Shown: positions 9,236 through 21,220 of the stretch, piece by piece
How positions within the stretch are numbered: position 1 is the first letter of the stretch
Layout: each line of letters begins with the position of its first letter
Source of the DNA: Chelonoidis abingdonii
Lineage: Eukaryota > Chordata > Testudines > Testudinidae
Assembly: GCF_003597395.2 (NCBI RefSeq)
Contig: NC_133770.1
Coordinates: forward strand, 11,315,041-11,379,040
DNA length: 64,000 nucleotides
Reading direction: 5' to 3'
Made by a program: the position numbers and the translations under genes
The notes under the pieces: generated by a model
What the model was told of the DNA's origin: nothing
Database searches by the model: none
What the model saw: only the letters and a program-made list of their open reading frames with translations

Positions 9236-10295
9236 AACATAGCCTTCACTTTATGAAAATTAAACAGTATTTGGGATGCACTTCAAAAGACATGTCCGTG
9301 TTTAAATGAGAGTTATACTGAGATGGGCTATATCATCTAATCCTGTTTCCAGGCTGAGAATTTCCTGGCAGGTCCCTGGAAATCACAGATGAAGCCCAGC
9401 ATCCATGACATTTCTCAGATCACTGTATGCCACTCATGTGTAGGGGCGCTATGTCCCTAGCCTCTCAAGTATGACCAAGCAGCACCACAAAATGTACATG
9501 GTAATGGAAGCATGAGTTTCCCAGGTGTAACTCCAGTCTCTTTCAAGGTGCAACAAACCTTATGAATTCTCTGAGTGTTCTATGAGATGGCTGGGCACTT
9601 CAGGGCAGAAGGTTTGGTGAAAATCCAGGGTGGGAAGTGTGTTGGCATCACCCTGCAAGTAGTAACCACAGTTGATGGAGACCTTGGTGAGGCTCCTGCG
9701 TTGTTGGCAGGCTGCTGGGGTCAGAAAGCCAAACCAGGGCTGCAGAGCTCTGAACCAGATGCTCAGGGACCTGTTTTTGTCCACTGGCTGCTGGTGTCCA
9801 ATCTGTGAGCATTTAAGACCCGTAGGGCTACAGGCAGTGATACACCCCTGCACTGCTGTGGGTCGAACCCCCAAATGTGACACAAGGGTCACAACCTTCT
9901 CTGATCTCATCTCTTTTGCCTTGAGGTTATTTGCTGCTCCCAGACAGACTGGTTGCAGTCTCCCTGAAAACACCAGTGATACCTGCAGTTCTGGCACACA
10001 CTGATGGATATCACAAAACCTAGAAGCCAGGCAGGCAGCACGAGAAAGATAAATGAATTTTTAGAACCAAAACCCAGGAATCCCAGAGAACCAAGCAACT
10101 GGGACTCCTCGAGCTTCTAGGGAGGCAGGCAAATTTTTGTTTAGTATGCAATGAACTAAAAATTAATCAAGCAAAAGGAGTATGAAACCTGAACTTGTGA
10201 TGTTGAAGACAAATGAATGTAGACTGATGGCTTTAAAAACAGATGCTGGCTATTTAACTTTGAAGAAATAAGATAAAAGACACATGTTGCTATGA
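9236..10295. other. Intronic sequence, nothing recognised
   Basis: Overlapping frames on both strands around 9560-10004 (145 codons minus, 110 codons plus) overlap each other and show no domain, codon pattern or flanking splice sites that would support an exon. Confidence 0.5.
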
Positions 10296-10640
10296 TGGCA
10301 AAATGGCGCAGTGGATAGTGTATTGAATCCTGACTCTAGTGATCTGGGCTCTATCCCAAATTCTGGTAGTTGCATACTGGGCAACCTTTGGCAAGTCACT
10401 TTGTCTCTACTCCTCAGTTTCCCTATCTAATAGATAGTCATATTGACTTTCCTTCATAAAGCACAATGAGAGATATAGGAATTATTAAAAGCACTTTAGA
10501 GACATGGAACACATTCATGCTATTTTTGAGCCTTCATTTGTAAAGATAAGTGATAAGTTCTGGGTACTCCTCTGTGTTTCTATAGTGCCTAGCAAAGGAA
10601 GCCCTGCTCTTCCTAGGTCCCTAGGCATTATAAATTAAAT
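10296..10640 (+). mobile_element. CORE/MIR-like SINE with 3' tail
   Basis: Diverged copy with a tRNA-like head (GCGCAGTGGATAGTG), a body with GGCAAGTCACTTTGTCTC and CTCAGTTTCCC, a LINE-like segment to about 10540, and the common tail (TATAGTGCCTAGCA) to about 10640. Confidence 0.65.
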
Positions 10641-11320
10641 CATCAGCATTGCTAAGTTGCATCAAATAAGCAAATGTAAGGCGGGCTTGTGTCACAAAGA
10701 CATGGCCTGTAGTCAGGGGCAGTACATTGCTGAGCTGGTAAAGGGACTGTGGCTCAATGAGTAAGAATCCCCTCACTAAACCCCTTTGCTCAAGGGAAAT
10801 GATGCTTTGTTGCTGGCTTATTCCACAAGCAAATTATGACACCTCCTCTCCTCCTGCTCTAGGTTAGCTGCATCAGCCAATGCTCTAGGGGGAATGTGCC
10901 ATGGCTTCTGCACGTCAACCCTCCCCAGATCTGGAGGGTGTAACAGTGGACATGGAGTAGCAGATACCCATCATTGTTTACTTCTGCACACTGGGCCCCC
11001 AGGGTCTAGCTAGCCCATGCACAGGTGTAAGGAGGGAACCCCTGAGATGTCCAGGACCAATCTCGCTAAGGGACCAGGTGGAGACTGGTAGCAAAAGACA
11101 TCCGATCCCACTCGTCAGCTCTAGAAGTTAAAGTGACCCAGGACCATATTTGCAGCTATTGATCAACACTCATTTTGAATGGATTTCAGAATCTCAGGTC
11201 GCCCCCACTGAAGAACTGGTTCAGAGACAAAAAGCAATGAGGGTTTCCCCCCAAAGTGTAGAATTCATGGCTAGAAATGCTGGTATAAAAACAGAATATT
11301 CCTTTCAATGGACGTTCTAT
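10641..11320. other. Intronic sequence, nothing recognised
   Basis: No repeat boundary, exon or structured element was recognised here. Confidence 0.4.
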
Positions 11321-11437
11321 GGGTCAGTCCTGCAAACACTTAAGAATTTTATTCACATGAGTAAATTGATGGTGACTACCCACGTAAGTAAAAGTTACTC
11401 ATGTGCTTAAGAGTTGGCAGGATCAGGGCCTTATATT
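11321..11437. repeat. Palindromic MITE-like repeat
   Basis: Inverted ends: GTCAGTCCTGCAAACACTTAAG on the left pairs with CTTAAGAGTTGGCAGGATCA on the right. The centre contains CACATGAGTAAA / ACTCATGTG repeats. A related copy occurs at 56345-56460. Confidence 0.55.
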
Positions 11438-12809
11438 TGTAAAACCCAAGTCCCGATGTAACAGGAATTGGTACAATACCCTTGGTACGTTCATTGCAAC
11501 AAAGAAATGATTTAAAAACAGTTATACAATAGCATTAGCTTTCGTTCCCCTTTGATCTCTGTCTTTCCTATCTATAAGGACCTGAGTCAAAGCTTACTGA
11601 ATCGAATGGGAGTCTTTCCACCTACTTCAATAGTATTTAGATCAGGCAGTGAGGAAGAGAGAGACAGAGACTGTGTATATGAACACAGTTGAGCCCTTTG
11701 GAAACAAAGTCATCTACATCAACAAATTATAAAGATGAAATGGAGTCTGATTCATCTCTGGTGCAACTCTATCATCTTCAGTGATGTTACACTAGGGATG
11801 AGTTTAATCCGTTGAGTTTATTTTATCACTGACGTCATACTGAATTACATTTTTTTACCACCTCTATTCTGATTCTCATTTTTAAAAAAGCCAACTCACC
11901 AAAACGATGAATACGCATGAGGGAATTACAGAAAGGAAGCTTGTTTGCAATGGAAACAATGTTATTAGCTTTCATCCCCATTTCTAACAAGCAGCAATTC
12001 GTCCAGCCAAAGCCTGGAGTTGTCGATCATTTCTCAGCCTACTTGTGGGGATGCTCAGGAATTATCTCTAATTAGATAGATTTTCTTGGTGCTGATTTAT
12101 GCCATTACTGCTTCCTACAACATTGGCCTGACAACTCAATACATTGTTTGCTCCACAAAGGCCACACGTCGTCACTTGATTGTGCTTTTGTCAGCTGGCC
12201 TAAATGGAGACCAAACTACTGTAATTTCAAAACACTTCAGACAAAGTTAAAGAGGAAAGTCGTTAGAAAGCTATTCAAAGCCAGTCACAGGAACACAATT
12301 GATGAATATTTTTTGACACTCGGTTTAAAAGAAATTGCACCTAAAATGACAGAGACAGCTGGCAAGACAGATCATTGATCCCTTTCAATGGGTTAATGTG
12401 TATGTAAGATGTGGTTACCTTCTGGAGCTGAATGACTCCCTGGGAGATGCATGTCTATCTGCACACTAGAAAACAGCTGCAGTATAATCACGCATAATTC
12501 ACTTAATGGATGCCTTCTGAAGCAGTAACTCTAGATAAAGAGGTGAATTATGCAACCAGCAGTACCTTCTATTTCTTGAGTTTGGCATATGCAGCCTTTC
12601 ATTTTCTGGAGAAGACCAATTATCAAATCTGTCTGTGAGCGTGAGTGACATGAGGCAGGTATTCTCAGTGCCATCTCCGTGGTACACAGGAATTAGCATT
12701 CCAAATTAGACCCATGGTACATCTTTGGGGGACCCAGGCTGCAACAGCAGCCAATACCTACTGCTTTAGAGGAAGGTTCTTGAATCCCTATCTTCAATGA
12801 CTATGCAAT
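11438..12809. other. Intronic sequence, nothing recognised
   Basis: AT-rich. It includes donor-like GTGAGTTGG on the minus strand near 11899, but no coding segment precedes it. Confidence 0.4.
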
Positions 12810-12811
12810 TA

Positions 12812-12989
12812 CACCTCTACCTCGATATAATGCTGTCCTTGGGAGCCAAAAAATCTTATCGCGATATAGGTGACACCGCGTTATATTGAACTTCCTTTGA
12901 TCCACCGGAGTGCGAAACCCCACCCCCAGAGCACTGCTTTATATCCAAATTTGTGTTATATCAAGTGGCGTTATATCAAGGTAGCAGTA
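12812..12989. mobile_element. Tc1/mariner-type MITE with TA target duplication
   Basis: Flanked by TA (12810-12811 and 12990-12991). Inverted ends are CACCTCTACCTCGATATAA on the left and the reverse complement of TTATATCAAGGTAGCAG on the right. The inner part repeats GATATAA and TTATAT motifs. No transposase frame is present, so it is non-autonomous. Confidence 0.7.
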
Positions 12990-13569
12990 TACCTGCTATC
13001 TGGGGATGTGTCTTACTAACCTCAGCTCTTCGAGGTTGTGATGTATGCCCTAAAACACGAGGCCATCTGTTCAACTCTCTCATTTTTAAACTTATTCCAT
13101 ATTACTGTGGATCTCATTATCCATTTCAATATCTAGCCCTTCCTAAATCCAGCTAAACCTATTCTGCTGTGACCCTCACCCCTACTCTGGTCCTTTATGC
13201 CAGGTAAAAAACTACTAACCCCCTGATTTGGGCTGAGGGGGTGGGGAAAGATTCCTCCAGCACAGGCATTGTAGAGACAACTGCAGGTTGCTTTCGAACA
13301 AGCCCTTGCTAACCTTGTTGTTGGGAGTACCCTGGAACATGTGGAGGGTTGGACCATGGATCCGTGAAGAACTTGGATGGTGTTGCCATCAGTAGGGCAG
13401 TCCAGGGAGGCTGCTGTAATGTCATCAGGCCACCAAGGCTGTTTAAATTAACTCAGCGGCTGCTGCAGCCCTCAAGGCAGCCTGGGATCAGGGGATGCAG
13501 GAATGTGGTTTAAAACACCCTTAGCTCCTCCTCCCCATGGTCTGCACGTTCTATGCTAGTGCCTCTGGG
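12990..13569. other. Intronic sequence, nothing recognised
   Basis: No repeat or exon recognised. Confidence 0.4.
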
Positions 13570-13700
13570 GGTCTGTCTGCACTGGAATTATGGGGTGTGA
13601 TTACAGCTCATGGAAACATACCCATGGTAGCTTTCATCTAGCTAGCACTGGTGCTGGAGCAGTGACGCTGCAACAGCATCACTGAGGATCCCCTTTCAGA
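13570..13700. repeat. MITE-like DNA transposon fragment
   Basis: Starts TCTGTCTGCACTGGAATTA and contains AGCTAGCACTGGTGC. It resembles the family at 23722-23940 and 57700-57940, whose ends read CTACACTG/CAGTATAGAC. The far end is not clear. Confidence 0.4.
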
Positions 13701-14084
13701 TTCCCAAGCGGCCAGTTTGCTGCCTGTGTAGCCCCTGAACTCTGGCAGAGCTCACAACAAGTGGCTGAATGCCGCAACCATGCCAAAATAACCTTGAAGG
13801 ATATTAGCATTCTAAAGCAGAGCAAATCCACCCGTGTGCAAAACCTAATTCTCCAGACGTACATTTGGAAATAACATGACTCTTGAGACTTTCGACTTGT
13901 GGCTTTGCTCAACTGTTCATTTGTTTGCAAAGCAAAGTACTGTTCTTACCCATTATATATGTGACCATTTACACTTAATTAAATTTAAATAAAACCCAAT
14001 GGAAATATTTCAGGCGGGAAATGCCCTTTGTTTAGAATCTCAGCAAGAACTCACCATTCAATGGGGTCATGACTAGATCTCAAG

Positions 14085-14471
14085 CTTGCCAGGGTACTGT
14101 ACCCCTATCAGGAGTCTGATTTGTCTTCTATACCCCCAAGTTTCACCTCACATGAAAACTACTTACTTACAAAATCAGATATAAAAATACTAAAGCATCA
14201 CAGCTCACTAGTACTGAAAAATTGCTGACTTTCTCACTTTGACAGTATAATTATAAAATAAATCAACAGGAATATAAATATTGTATTTACATTTCAGTGT
14301 ATAGAGCAGGATAAACAATTCATTGTGTGAAATTTTAGTTTGTACTGACTTCGCCAAGGTTTTTATGTAGCCTGTTGTAAAACTAGGAAAATCTCTAGAT
14401 GAGTTGATGTACCCCCTGGAAGACCACTGGGTACCCCCAGGGGTACATGTACCCCTGGTTGAGAACCACTG
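14085..14471. mobile_element. hAT-type non-autonomous element
   Basis: The right end reads GGTTGAGAACCACTG, a typical hAT terminus (reverse complement CAGTGGTTCTCAACC). Just inside it is a strong palindrome, CCAGGGGTACATGTACCCCTGG. The left end, near CCAGGGTACTGTACCCC, is diverged. The target duplication is not clear-cut. Confidence 0.6.
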
Positions 14472-14544
14472 ATCTGAGTGACAATTAACAGAACTGAGCA
14501 ACAACTACCACTAGATGAGCCTGTAGAAACCCATCCAGGGAAAA

Positions 14545-14570
14545 AGCTTTAATTAAATTAAATTAAAGCT
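14545..14570. repeat. Short AT palindrome
   Basis: AGCTTTAATT and AATTAAAGCT are perfect inverted 10-mers around a 6-base AT spacer. Probably low-complexity sequence. Confidence 0.5.
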
Positions 14571-14574
14571 ATTT

Positions 14575-15714
14575 GCCCTCGACTTTACCAGATATCCTCA
14601 CCCGGTTCTGACCCAGTGTCCTACTAATGCTCTTATGTTCTCCAAAGGGGCTTCAACATTTAGGAGAATATATCGAATCGTGATTAGAAAGAAGGATGCT
14701 TAAGGGTAGGGTCATAGCGTTCGCTATAATGGTGGCCATTCATAATGGCAGAACTTTTTAATGCTACCATTGTAAAATTCATGTGTGTTCATTTCTGAGC
14801 CAGGAGACACTGATTCCTGTGTTGTATCCAAGTGGGAAAAGGCTAATCTCTTAATGAATCCATTATTCGGAGGACTGAGGCCAGTAATCTGCAAACCAGC
14901 CTTCTCAATAAATGTCTCTCCATAGATTTGCTTCTGTCCCACCGCACATTCTTGAGGTGAGAGGAACAAACCTATTCAGAAGCTAGTGGAGGAGGAGGCT
15001 GAATGGTGTGTCAGAGTAACAACACAATAAAACTGACCAGCTTGGAGACTAACAGAGGGAAAAGTAGAGGGTGAAGATCTGGAAAAGCTTCTCAATGATG
15101 AACAGTTAGAATGCAGAATGCATTAATAATGCTTCGAGGAAAGGGAGGCCCCACCTCTGGAGATGTTTAATATTGGACTGGAAAAAACACATGGGGATGG
15201 AGACCTTGTTTCTCTACTCTGTTCAAGTACTGCTTGGGTGGAGCACACAGCAGGGGGTACAGTTGCCCCAGTGCCCAGACCAAGTGCCAGTTAGAGCTGC
15301 TCTGTGCAGCCATAACTTAGGTCGTGGAGAACAGGGCATAGTTCTGCCTCCTCGTGCCCACTCCCTAACCCAACCTTCTACCCCCTACACATCCCTTCTT
15401 CCCCATAAACCAGGGGAGGAGAAGAGGTGTGGCTGGTTGAGCTGCCTACATCAGCTTTCTGCTGGCAGTGATTTTCTCTGTGCAGATGGGAATTCTCTCC
15501 TGGCCTCCCCTGGCTAGTTTTTGGGTTGCTTCCATGACACAATGTAGCCATAGCTGACTGATGAGTCTAAATATACCAAAGGGGCTAGTTATTTTAGCTG
15601 CTTGTCTTGAGATGCCTTAAAGTGGCCTATTTTTCAGTGAGTTGGATGCTTAGTATTTTCAGAAAGTCAGTCCCCTTCAAGGTTGCTCAGGTGGAGCCAA
15701 AAATGCTCACTAGC
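14575..15714. other. Intronic sequence, nothing firmly recognised
   Basis: A weak CR1-tail-like string (TTCTGACCCAGTGTCC, CTTATGTTC) lies at 14604-14640. A 114-codon + frame (15173-15517) lacks recognisable features. Confidence 0.4.
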
Positions 15715-16005
15715 AGAGCTGGTCAGGAGTTATCTTTTCAAGTCACTTAAACATTGAATTGCATTTTCCTGTGGTGGCCGATTGCCTTATGGGAGATGAA
15801 GTTCGGGGTCCCACATTTCCCCATTCTCCTATGGGCTGGGCTCCCTGGCCAAGATTCCACTTTCCATGATGTAACATAGTCTATGCTCTGGCATGGTGCA
15901 CCATGGGAGTCACCTGGTTGTTTGTGCTAACTACATAGGTTACAGTTCCCGTGAAGCACCCATATGGAAATGCAGTTTAATGTGGAACTGACTCAACACA
16001 AAGTT
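15715..16005. repeat. MITE-like DNA transposon copy
   Basis: Ends carry CACTTAAACATTGAATTGCA on the left and GCAGTTTAATGTGGAACTGA on the right, which are partly inverted. The centre has GTGCACCATGGGAGTCAC. No transposase. Boundaries are approximate. Confidence 0.4.
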
Positions 16006-16011
16006 GAATCG

Positions 16012-16107
16012 CAGAATCATAGAATATCAGGGTTGGAAGAGACCTCAGGAGGTCATCTAGTCAAACCCCCTGCTCAAAGTAGGACCAATCCCCAACTAAC
16101 TCATCCC
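16012..16107 (-). mobile_element. CR1 3'-end fragment
   Basis: Antisense CR1 tail of the AGAATCATAGAAT type followed by GGTTGGAAGAGACCTC and AGGTCATCTAGTC, as in the longer copies at 38367 and 57095. Strongly 5'-truncated. Confidence 0.8.
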
Positions 16108-17179
16108 ATAAAATGCAACGTTCAGTGATGCACAATTGTCTCAGTTACAACATGAGAGTTAATGAGTAAATTCCCAAGAACCAAGGCCCAGGTTTCACTT
16201 TATGAATCCCATCATGCACACAGGCAGATACTCTCTTGTACAATGACATCTGCTCAGTTAGACCAGTGAAGGTCTTACCCAGTTGAGAATGATTCATGAT
16301 AAATCGTATTTCTCCCATGTTATGCTTTCCTGCTGTTTTAAGTCTCAGTGAAAACAAAATGGTAGACACAGCTAAGCGTTAAGCCTGCCATCGAGACTGG
16401 GAGGTCTCAGTACGGAATATAGTGACATGGGGCTTTCCCCAAGGAGAACAGAGAGGGCAACTGGCGCTGTTTGCCAAGCAGATGTCTGATTGACTGCAAT
16501 GTACAGACATTTCGGCCTGATGATCTTCTGCCTATTTATACGAGACACTTTTTTAGTATTGGGGGAAAATACCCCAACACCCCAAGTATGCAAAGCCATT
16601 AATCTACACTAACCATAGCAGACTTGGGCCAAAACTGTCAACCTGGCTTCTTAAATTTAGGCTGCTCAAACTGCAGTTGCTTAGCATCTTTGAAAAAATC
16701 AGGCCACATTTATTTAGGAAGATAAATATAGATTCAAGAGCCTAGGCTTTAGCTGCTCAGGTCTGAAAATTTTGGTCTGGCTTCCTATAAATGTCACTAG
16801 TGACATTATATCTTCACAGATGCTTAGCTTCTGATATCTGCTGCAATCCACGATCCCTGCAGTCCTGCTGCATTACAAATCCCAGCAGGACAAGCCAAGT
16901 TTTGTCTCTATATTTAACCTTGACAGTCGCTGCATTAGCACCATGCAGCATGCTCTGTTTGACTGATCTTTCTTTTCATGCCAACCAAGCATTGATACAG
17001 AGCACTCCTCTTGGAGGCTGCAGTAAGTGATGAAAGAACCTCAGAAAGTTTGGAGCTCAGGTTCAGCTAAAGTCCCCAAAGCATGGATGCTTGCCAAGAA
17101 CCTGAATTATCCAAAACATCTGAGATGCCACCCCGCCTCCAACTCCCTATTCGTATCCCTTCCTTACGAATGACTTGTA
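16108..17179. other. Intronic sequence with one MITE-like patch
   Basis: 16640-16780 (CTTAAATTTAGGCTGCTC to CAGGTCTGAAAATTTTGG) looks like an old dispersed repeat with inverted ends. Nothing else was recognised. Confidence 0.4.
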
Positions 17180-17253
17180 GCATGGCGTTGGACTAGATGA
17201 TCTCCTGAGGTCTCTTCCAACCCATATCTTCTACAAATCTATGATTCTATGAC
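17180..17253 (+). mobile_element. CR1 3'-end fragment
   Basis: Sense CR1 tail: GGACTAGATGATCTCCTGAG, GTCTCTTCCAACCC, ending ATCTATGATTCTATGA. Very short, 5'-truncated. Confidence 0.75.
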
Positions 17254-17842
17254 CCGGTTCACCTCTGCTCTCGTTGCCTTTTTGGTTATGGGGCAATAGT
17301 CGGCTACCACACTTTTCTGTCCCTCCCCCCGCATTCCGGGGGATGAAGATGTGTAAAACACTTCTCCTCCCTCTGGGTAGTTTCTAAGGAGAAGTCTGGG
17401 ATCTCTTTCCTTCCTCCCGGACATTGTTTCTAGGGGGAGATCCAGGACCTTTATCCTCCCTGCAACTTTTATGTGACAATAAAATTTAGAAGGTGAGGGC
17501 TACAGTCACAGTCCTCCATCCTCATTTCTCTCTGGGCTGCAGCTTAGTTATATAGCAAGGAGATGCAGGATGGCAGGGAGAGGGAAGGGGTCGAAGGGAG
17601 TATGCATTTTAATCTACTTGGTTCACCCCTTCCTTATGCCAGCTGTGCAACCTGTCCCCACCTTTCCTATCATCTCTCGTTCCCTACTGAGATGACGTCT
17701 CATTCCTCCAATCAGCCCAGTATGCCAACTTCCATAGCACACTTGTTAAATGTTCCACCTTGGTGCTTTCTCCCATGCTGCCCTTCACGCTTGGGAAGGA
17801 CTCACTGAAAACATCTACAAAGCCACTCATAGGTCATGAAAC

Positions 17843-17966
17843 CAGGGGTCCTGGGTGCTGCCGCCTCCCCACCCCCAGCTCGAATTGGTTTCCATTATAT
17901 ACGGAGTTTACCGTTTGGTTCAATGACTCTTGTGCTCTCACTGCACAAATTGTCCCAGCACCCCTG
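17843..17966. mobile_element. Short hAT-type MITE
   Basis: Ends CAGGGGTCCTGGG and CCCAGCACCCCTG. The internal string GGTTTCCATTATATACG plus GTTTGGTTCAATG is the same as in the element at 49263-49399, so both belong to one family. A clean 8-bp duplication is not visible here. Confidence 0.65.
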
Positions 17967-18129
17967 AAGCCAGCTCATTGGCTATCTTTGGCCCCTCCTT
18001 AAAAATTTCCTCTTCTATGAAACCTACTAATTTACTAATCTCCTGCCATTCTGTCATCCTGACTAATATTGTCCCATTGTTTGCCTGCACTCCCCTACCT
18101 GCCTAGGACCATCTGTTGTCTCTTCTCTT

Positions 18130-18250
18130 ATACTTAGATTGTCAGCCCTTTGGAGCAGGGATAGTCTTTTCCTTTCCTGTGCAGCATCTAACACTATAGG
18201 GTCCAGGTCTGTGCTTGGGGATCTTAGGGGCAACATAATAAATTAACAAT
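18130..18250 (+). mobile_element. SINE 3'-tail fragment
   Basis: ATTGTCAGCCCTTTGGAGCA, a TGTGCAGCATCTAACAC segment, and an AATAAATTAACAATAATG end. This is the tail shared by the SINEs at 36493 and 62545. Confidence 0.55.
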
Positions 18251-18898
18251 AATGCACATTCAGCCACCTGAATTCTGGATGCCATGTAAGTTATGGAGAT
18301 AAATAAGGTGGATCCCTCTGTGACCAGAGAGATAACATTGCAGCTAAAGAAAGAATTTAAAGCATGCGTGGGGATGTACGATATTTTATATTAATCCTCA
18401 TGGGTTGGTCCTGGGTGATGTTAATACATTTTTGACTGTCTTCTATCAGATTTTCAAGGTTATTGTATTTAAATTATACACAGTAAGCTTTTAGCAGTGC
18501 AATTTTATAGGTATATTAAAAAAACCCAAAACAAGCAGGGTATAAAAGTAAACACTGTACAAAGAAAAAGGAATGAAGCAATAATACTGAAGATAGAGAT
18601 TTCTTTATATTAATCGTTATTCATTGTGTTCCCTATAACTCATCACCATGGTATCAAATATACAGATCCAGATTGTCCCTGGTTCTAGCCAGGATAGGAG
18701 GAGCATTCATGCGCCCTGGACAAGGATCAGTCCTTGTTCCCGCTGATTAAATATATCAGTGGAAATTGGTCTTAAGCTATTGGTTTTATCTGCATATTAA
18801 TAGCTTCATCATACAGGGACTGAGGGAGCAGGCAGTAGGCTGCAGCTGCAGCAAAAAACAACAGAAACTAATCAATAGTCAGTGGTTGGTAAACAACA
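18251..18898. other. Intronic sequence, nothing recognised
   Basis: AT-rich with short A runs; no exon or repeat boundary recognised. Confidence 0.4.
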
Positions 18899-19145
18899 GG
18901 GCAGGTCTACACTAGAAGAGCTACATCTGGTGAAGATGCTGACAGGAGAGAGCTCTCCCATCATCATGATTCCTCCACCTCGGTGAGAGGCAGAAGCTAT
19001 GTCAGCCAGAGAGCATCTTCCACCGACACAACGCCAGTGTGGACAGCGTGTAGGTCACAGTCATTTGTGTTGCTCAAAAGGGTGTCTTTTCACACCCCTG
19101 AGCAATGTAAGTTAGATCAACTTGAGCAGTAGTGTAGACCTGCCC
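18899..19145. mobile_element. MITE with 15-bp perfect terminal inverted repeats
   Basis: GGGCAGGTCTACACT (18899-18913) pairs exactly with AGTGTAGACCTGCCC (19131-19145). The 247-bp element has inner inverted segments (GAGAGAGCTCTCCC; TTTTCACACCCCTGAGC). No transposase frame. Flanks do not give an unambiguous target duplication. Confidence 0.75.
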
Positions 19146-19399
19146 ATAGCAACATGGACTTTATCTGGAGAGACATTATTGGCCTCAGTGTAGACATTTT
19201 ATTCACAAAAACATCCCAAAGGAATCTCCTAGGCAGTTGCAGAAGAAACTAGATGAACAGAACAAGTGTGCTGACATGCATTGAGAAGGGAAAGAGTAGG
19301 TAAATATAAAGATGAGGTCAGATTTTTTTAGCCTTCAGAACGATGTTAGAAAACTTCTGGAATGGTTGTTTCTTCATGATGTGCTGTAATACGTTAGAG

Positions 19400-19560
19400 C
19401 AAGGGTCGGCAACCTTCGGCATGTGGCCCATCAGGGTAATCCGCTGGCAGGCCGCGAGACATTTTGTTGACGTTGACCGTCCGCAGGCACGGCCCCCCGC
19501 AGCTCCTAGTGGCTGCGGTTTGCTGTTCCTGGCCAATGGGAGCTGTGGGAAGTGGCGGAC
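19400..19560. mobile_element. hAT-type element, partial
   Basis: Left terminus CAAGGGTCGGCAACC (hAT-like, near CAGGGGTTGGCAACC) followed by GGCCCATCAGGGTAA and a GC-rich hairpin-prone body (CTCCTAGTGGCTGCGG, GGCCAATGGGAGCTG). The right terminus is missing or replaced at about 19560. A related element with both ends lies at 46483-46657. Confidence 0.6.
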
Positions 19561-19619
19561 AGCATGTTCACACTACCACACCCTCACCAGGTGTGCTTGC
19601 ACAGTTCTCTGTCAGTGTT

Positions 19620-19866
19620 AGGCATTGTGGGAAGTCTTCTGAAAGCCAGCAACAGTCAATGTAAGCAACTCAGTGTCTACACTGGCACCGCGACAACCGA
19701 ACTACATCAACCTAAGTGCTACGCCTCTTGTGGAGCTGGAGGTATTCAGGCAGTGTAGTGGGCGAGTTATATTGGCAGGGGTGACATTGTAGTGTAGACA
19801 CTTAGAGAGTTAGGTTGACGTAAGCTGCCTTGCATTCACCTAACTCTGTGGTGTAGACCCGGCCTC
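19620..19866. mobile_element. MITE-like element of the GTAGAC-end family
   Basis: The right end GTGGTGTAGACCCGGCC resembles the TIR of 18899-19145. The body repeats TTAGGTTGACGTAAGCTGCC and CACCTAACTCTG in inverted form (TACATCAACCTAAG). The left end is uncertain. Confidence 0.5.
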
Positions 19867-20089
19867 AGCAGTTCCCAGATATGCATTTTGTGAGAGAAGT
19901 GATGCTTCCTGTTACGAAATTGGGGACAAAGTGGGACCAAAGTGAAGCTGTTCACCTCCTGTCCAGAGAAACAATTAGAGGGCTTTGTTGAATTGGGCTA
20001 TTTACTCCTGGGGCCTGCAGTCGTAACTACACTGAGCAATTACATATGGTAGCAATATATTTCTTGATGGGCTTTACAGAGTTTGACTA

Positions 20090-20240
20090 ATACATCCCGG
20101 TAAAGCAGACAAGTGTTGTGCTTGAGATGGGGAAACTGAGGCCCATAATGGATAGATGCCTATCAAAGGCCGTGAATTGAACCAATGAGAGAGCCAGTCT
20201 TGGAATACCTGAGTTCGTGACTAATGCCACAGAGCTGTAG
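20090..20240 (-). mobile_element. CORE/MIR-like SINE, antisense
   Basis: GAGATGGGGAAACTGAGGCC is the antisense of the SINE body. It is followed by a diverged ATTGAACCAATGAGAGAGCC head region. Confidence 0.6.
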
Positions 20241-20984
20241 TAAATGACAGGTAAGCAATACAAAGAAAATTTCCTTTTTTTGCTCAGACCCTTCCTTTCT
20301 ACCCTTTGGCTTGCACTCCTGTCTCTTTATTAACACAATTTGCAGTCTGCACTGAGGCTGTCTCACTGAGAGCTAACTGTACAGTATATCTGCACGGGCT
20401 GCTGATTCAGCAATAGAAAGGAAGAAAAGCCCAGCAACACCTTTGTTACAGACTTGAATAATTTCCCTCCAGGAGCTGGATATTAATAACTGAACAACAC
20501 CAAAAAAAAATCACTGAATCTGACATTTTATTTTACATGCTCTTTCCCAGTGAATCTAACATTTTATTTTTATTTAACTGTTCATCCAATAGTCCTCCAA
20601 ATTTACAAATACAAAACAACATGGAAAAAATCATAATAAAAGACCCTAAATCTCTGTAGGCCCCACACTGTTTGCTTGTCACAGATATTATTATGGCTAC
20701 TACCAGGCGAGGGGGAAGGTTTTAATGTAAGGCAACCATTTTGTGCTTTGTTATCTGCTACCAAACAAACATTTTTAAGATGCAGATATCTGTTAAGCCT
20801 AAATAAAAAAGTATCAATGTTTAGATAGCTATGTGTGCGCATAACCAAAAGCTTATGACATAGGTTCAGTTCTAGATGTTTTGCAATTATGGATGTACAG
20901 AAAAAAACAAGTTTCTTGTCTTAATAGTGTCTGACATTCTATCTATATCTATATGTCTATTGCCTCTATCTGCATAGCAGCTCA
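20241..20984. other. Intronic sequence, nothing recognised
   Basis: AT-rich, with two copies of an AATCT(G/A)ACATTTTATTTT string near 20516 and 20556. No exon recognised. Confidence 0.4.
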
Positions 20985-21220
20985 GTCACCTGCAGGCCCC
21001 AGCATGCCAGTTGTTGTATAAACAGACAGTAAGAAACCATCTCGACCTGAAGAGTTTATAGTCTAAGTGGACAAGATAGTATTATTAGCATCCTTGCACA
21101 GATGAGGAACACAGAAAATGTAAGTGACTTTCCCAAGGTCACACAGGGGACACCGTGGCAGTCCGTGGAACTGAACCTACATTTCCTGGGGCCCTGTCCA
21201 GTGCTCTAGTCCTCAAGATG
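20985..21220 (-). mobile_element. CORE/MIR-like SINE with tail, antisense
   Basis: Begins with the antisense tail (GCAGGCCCCAGCATGCC, AGAGTTTATAGTCTAAG), then GACTTTCCCAAGGTCACACA and the head region to about 21220. One of the more complete copies. Confidence 0.7.

Noticed and set aside
9560..10004. 145-codon minus and 110-codon plus frames
   Set aside because: They overlap on opposite strands, and neither resembles a known protein or has convincing splice sites.
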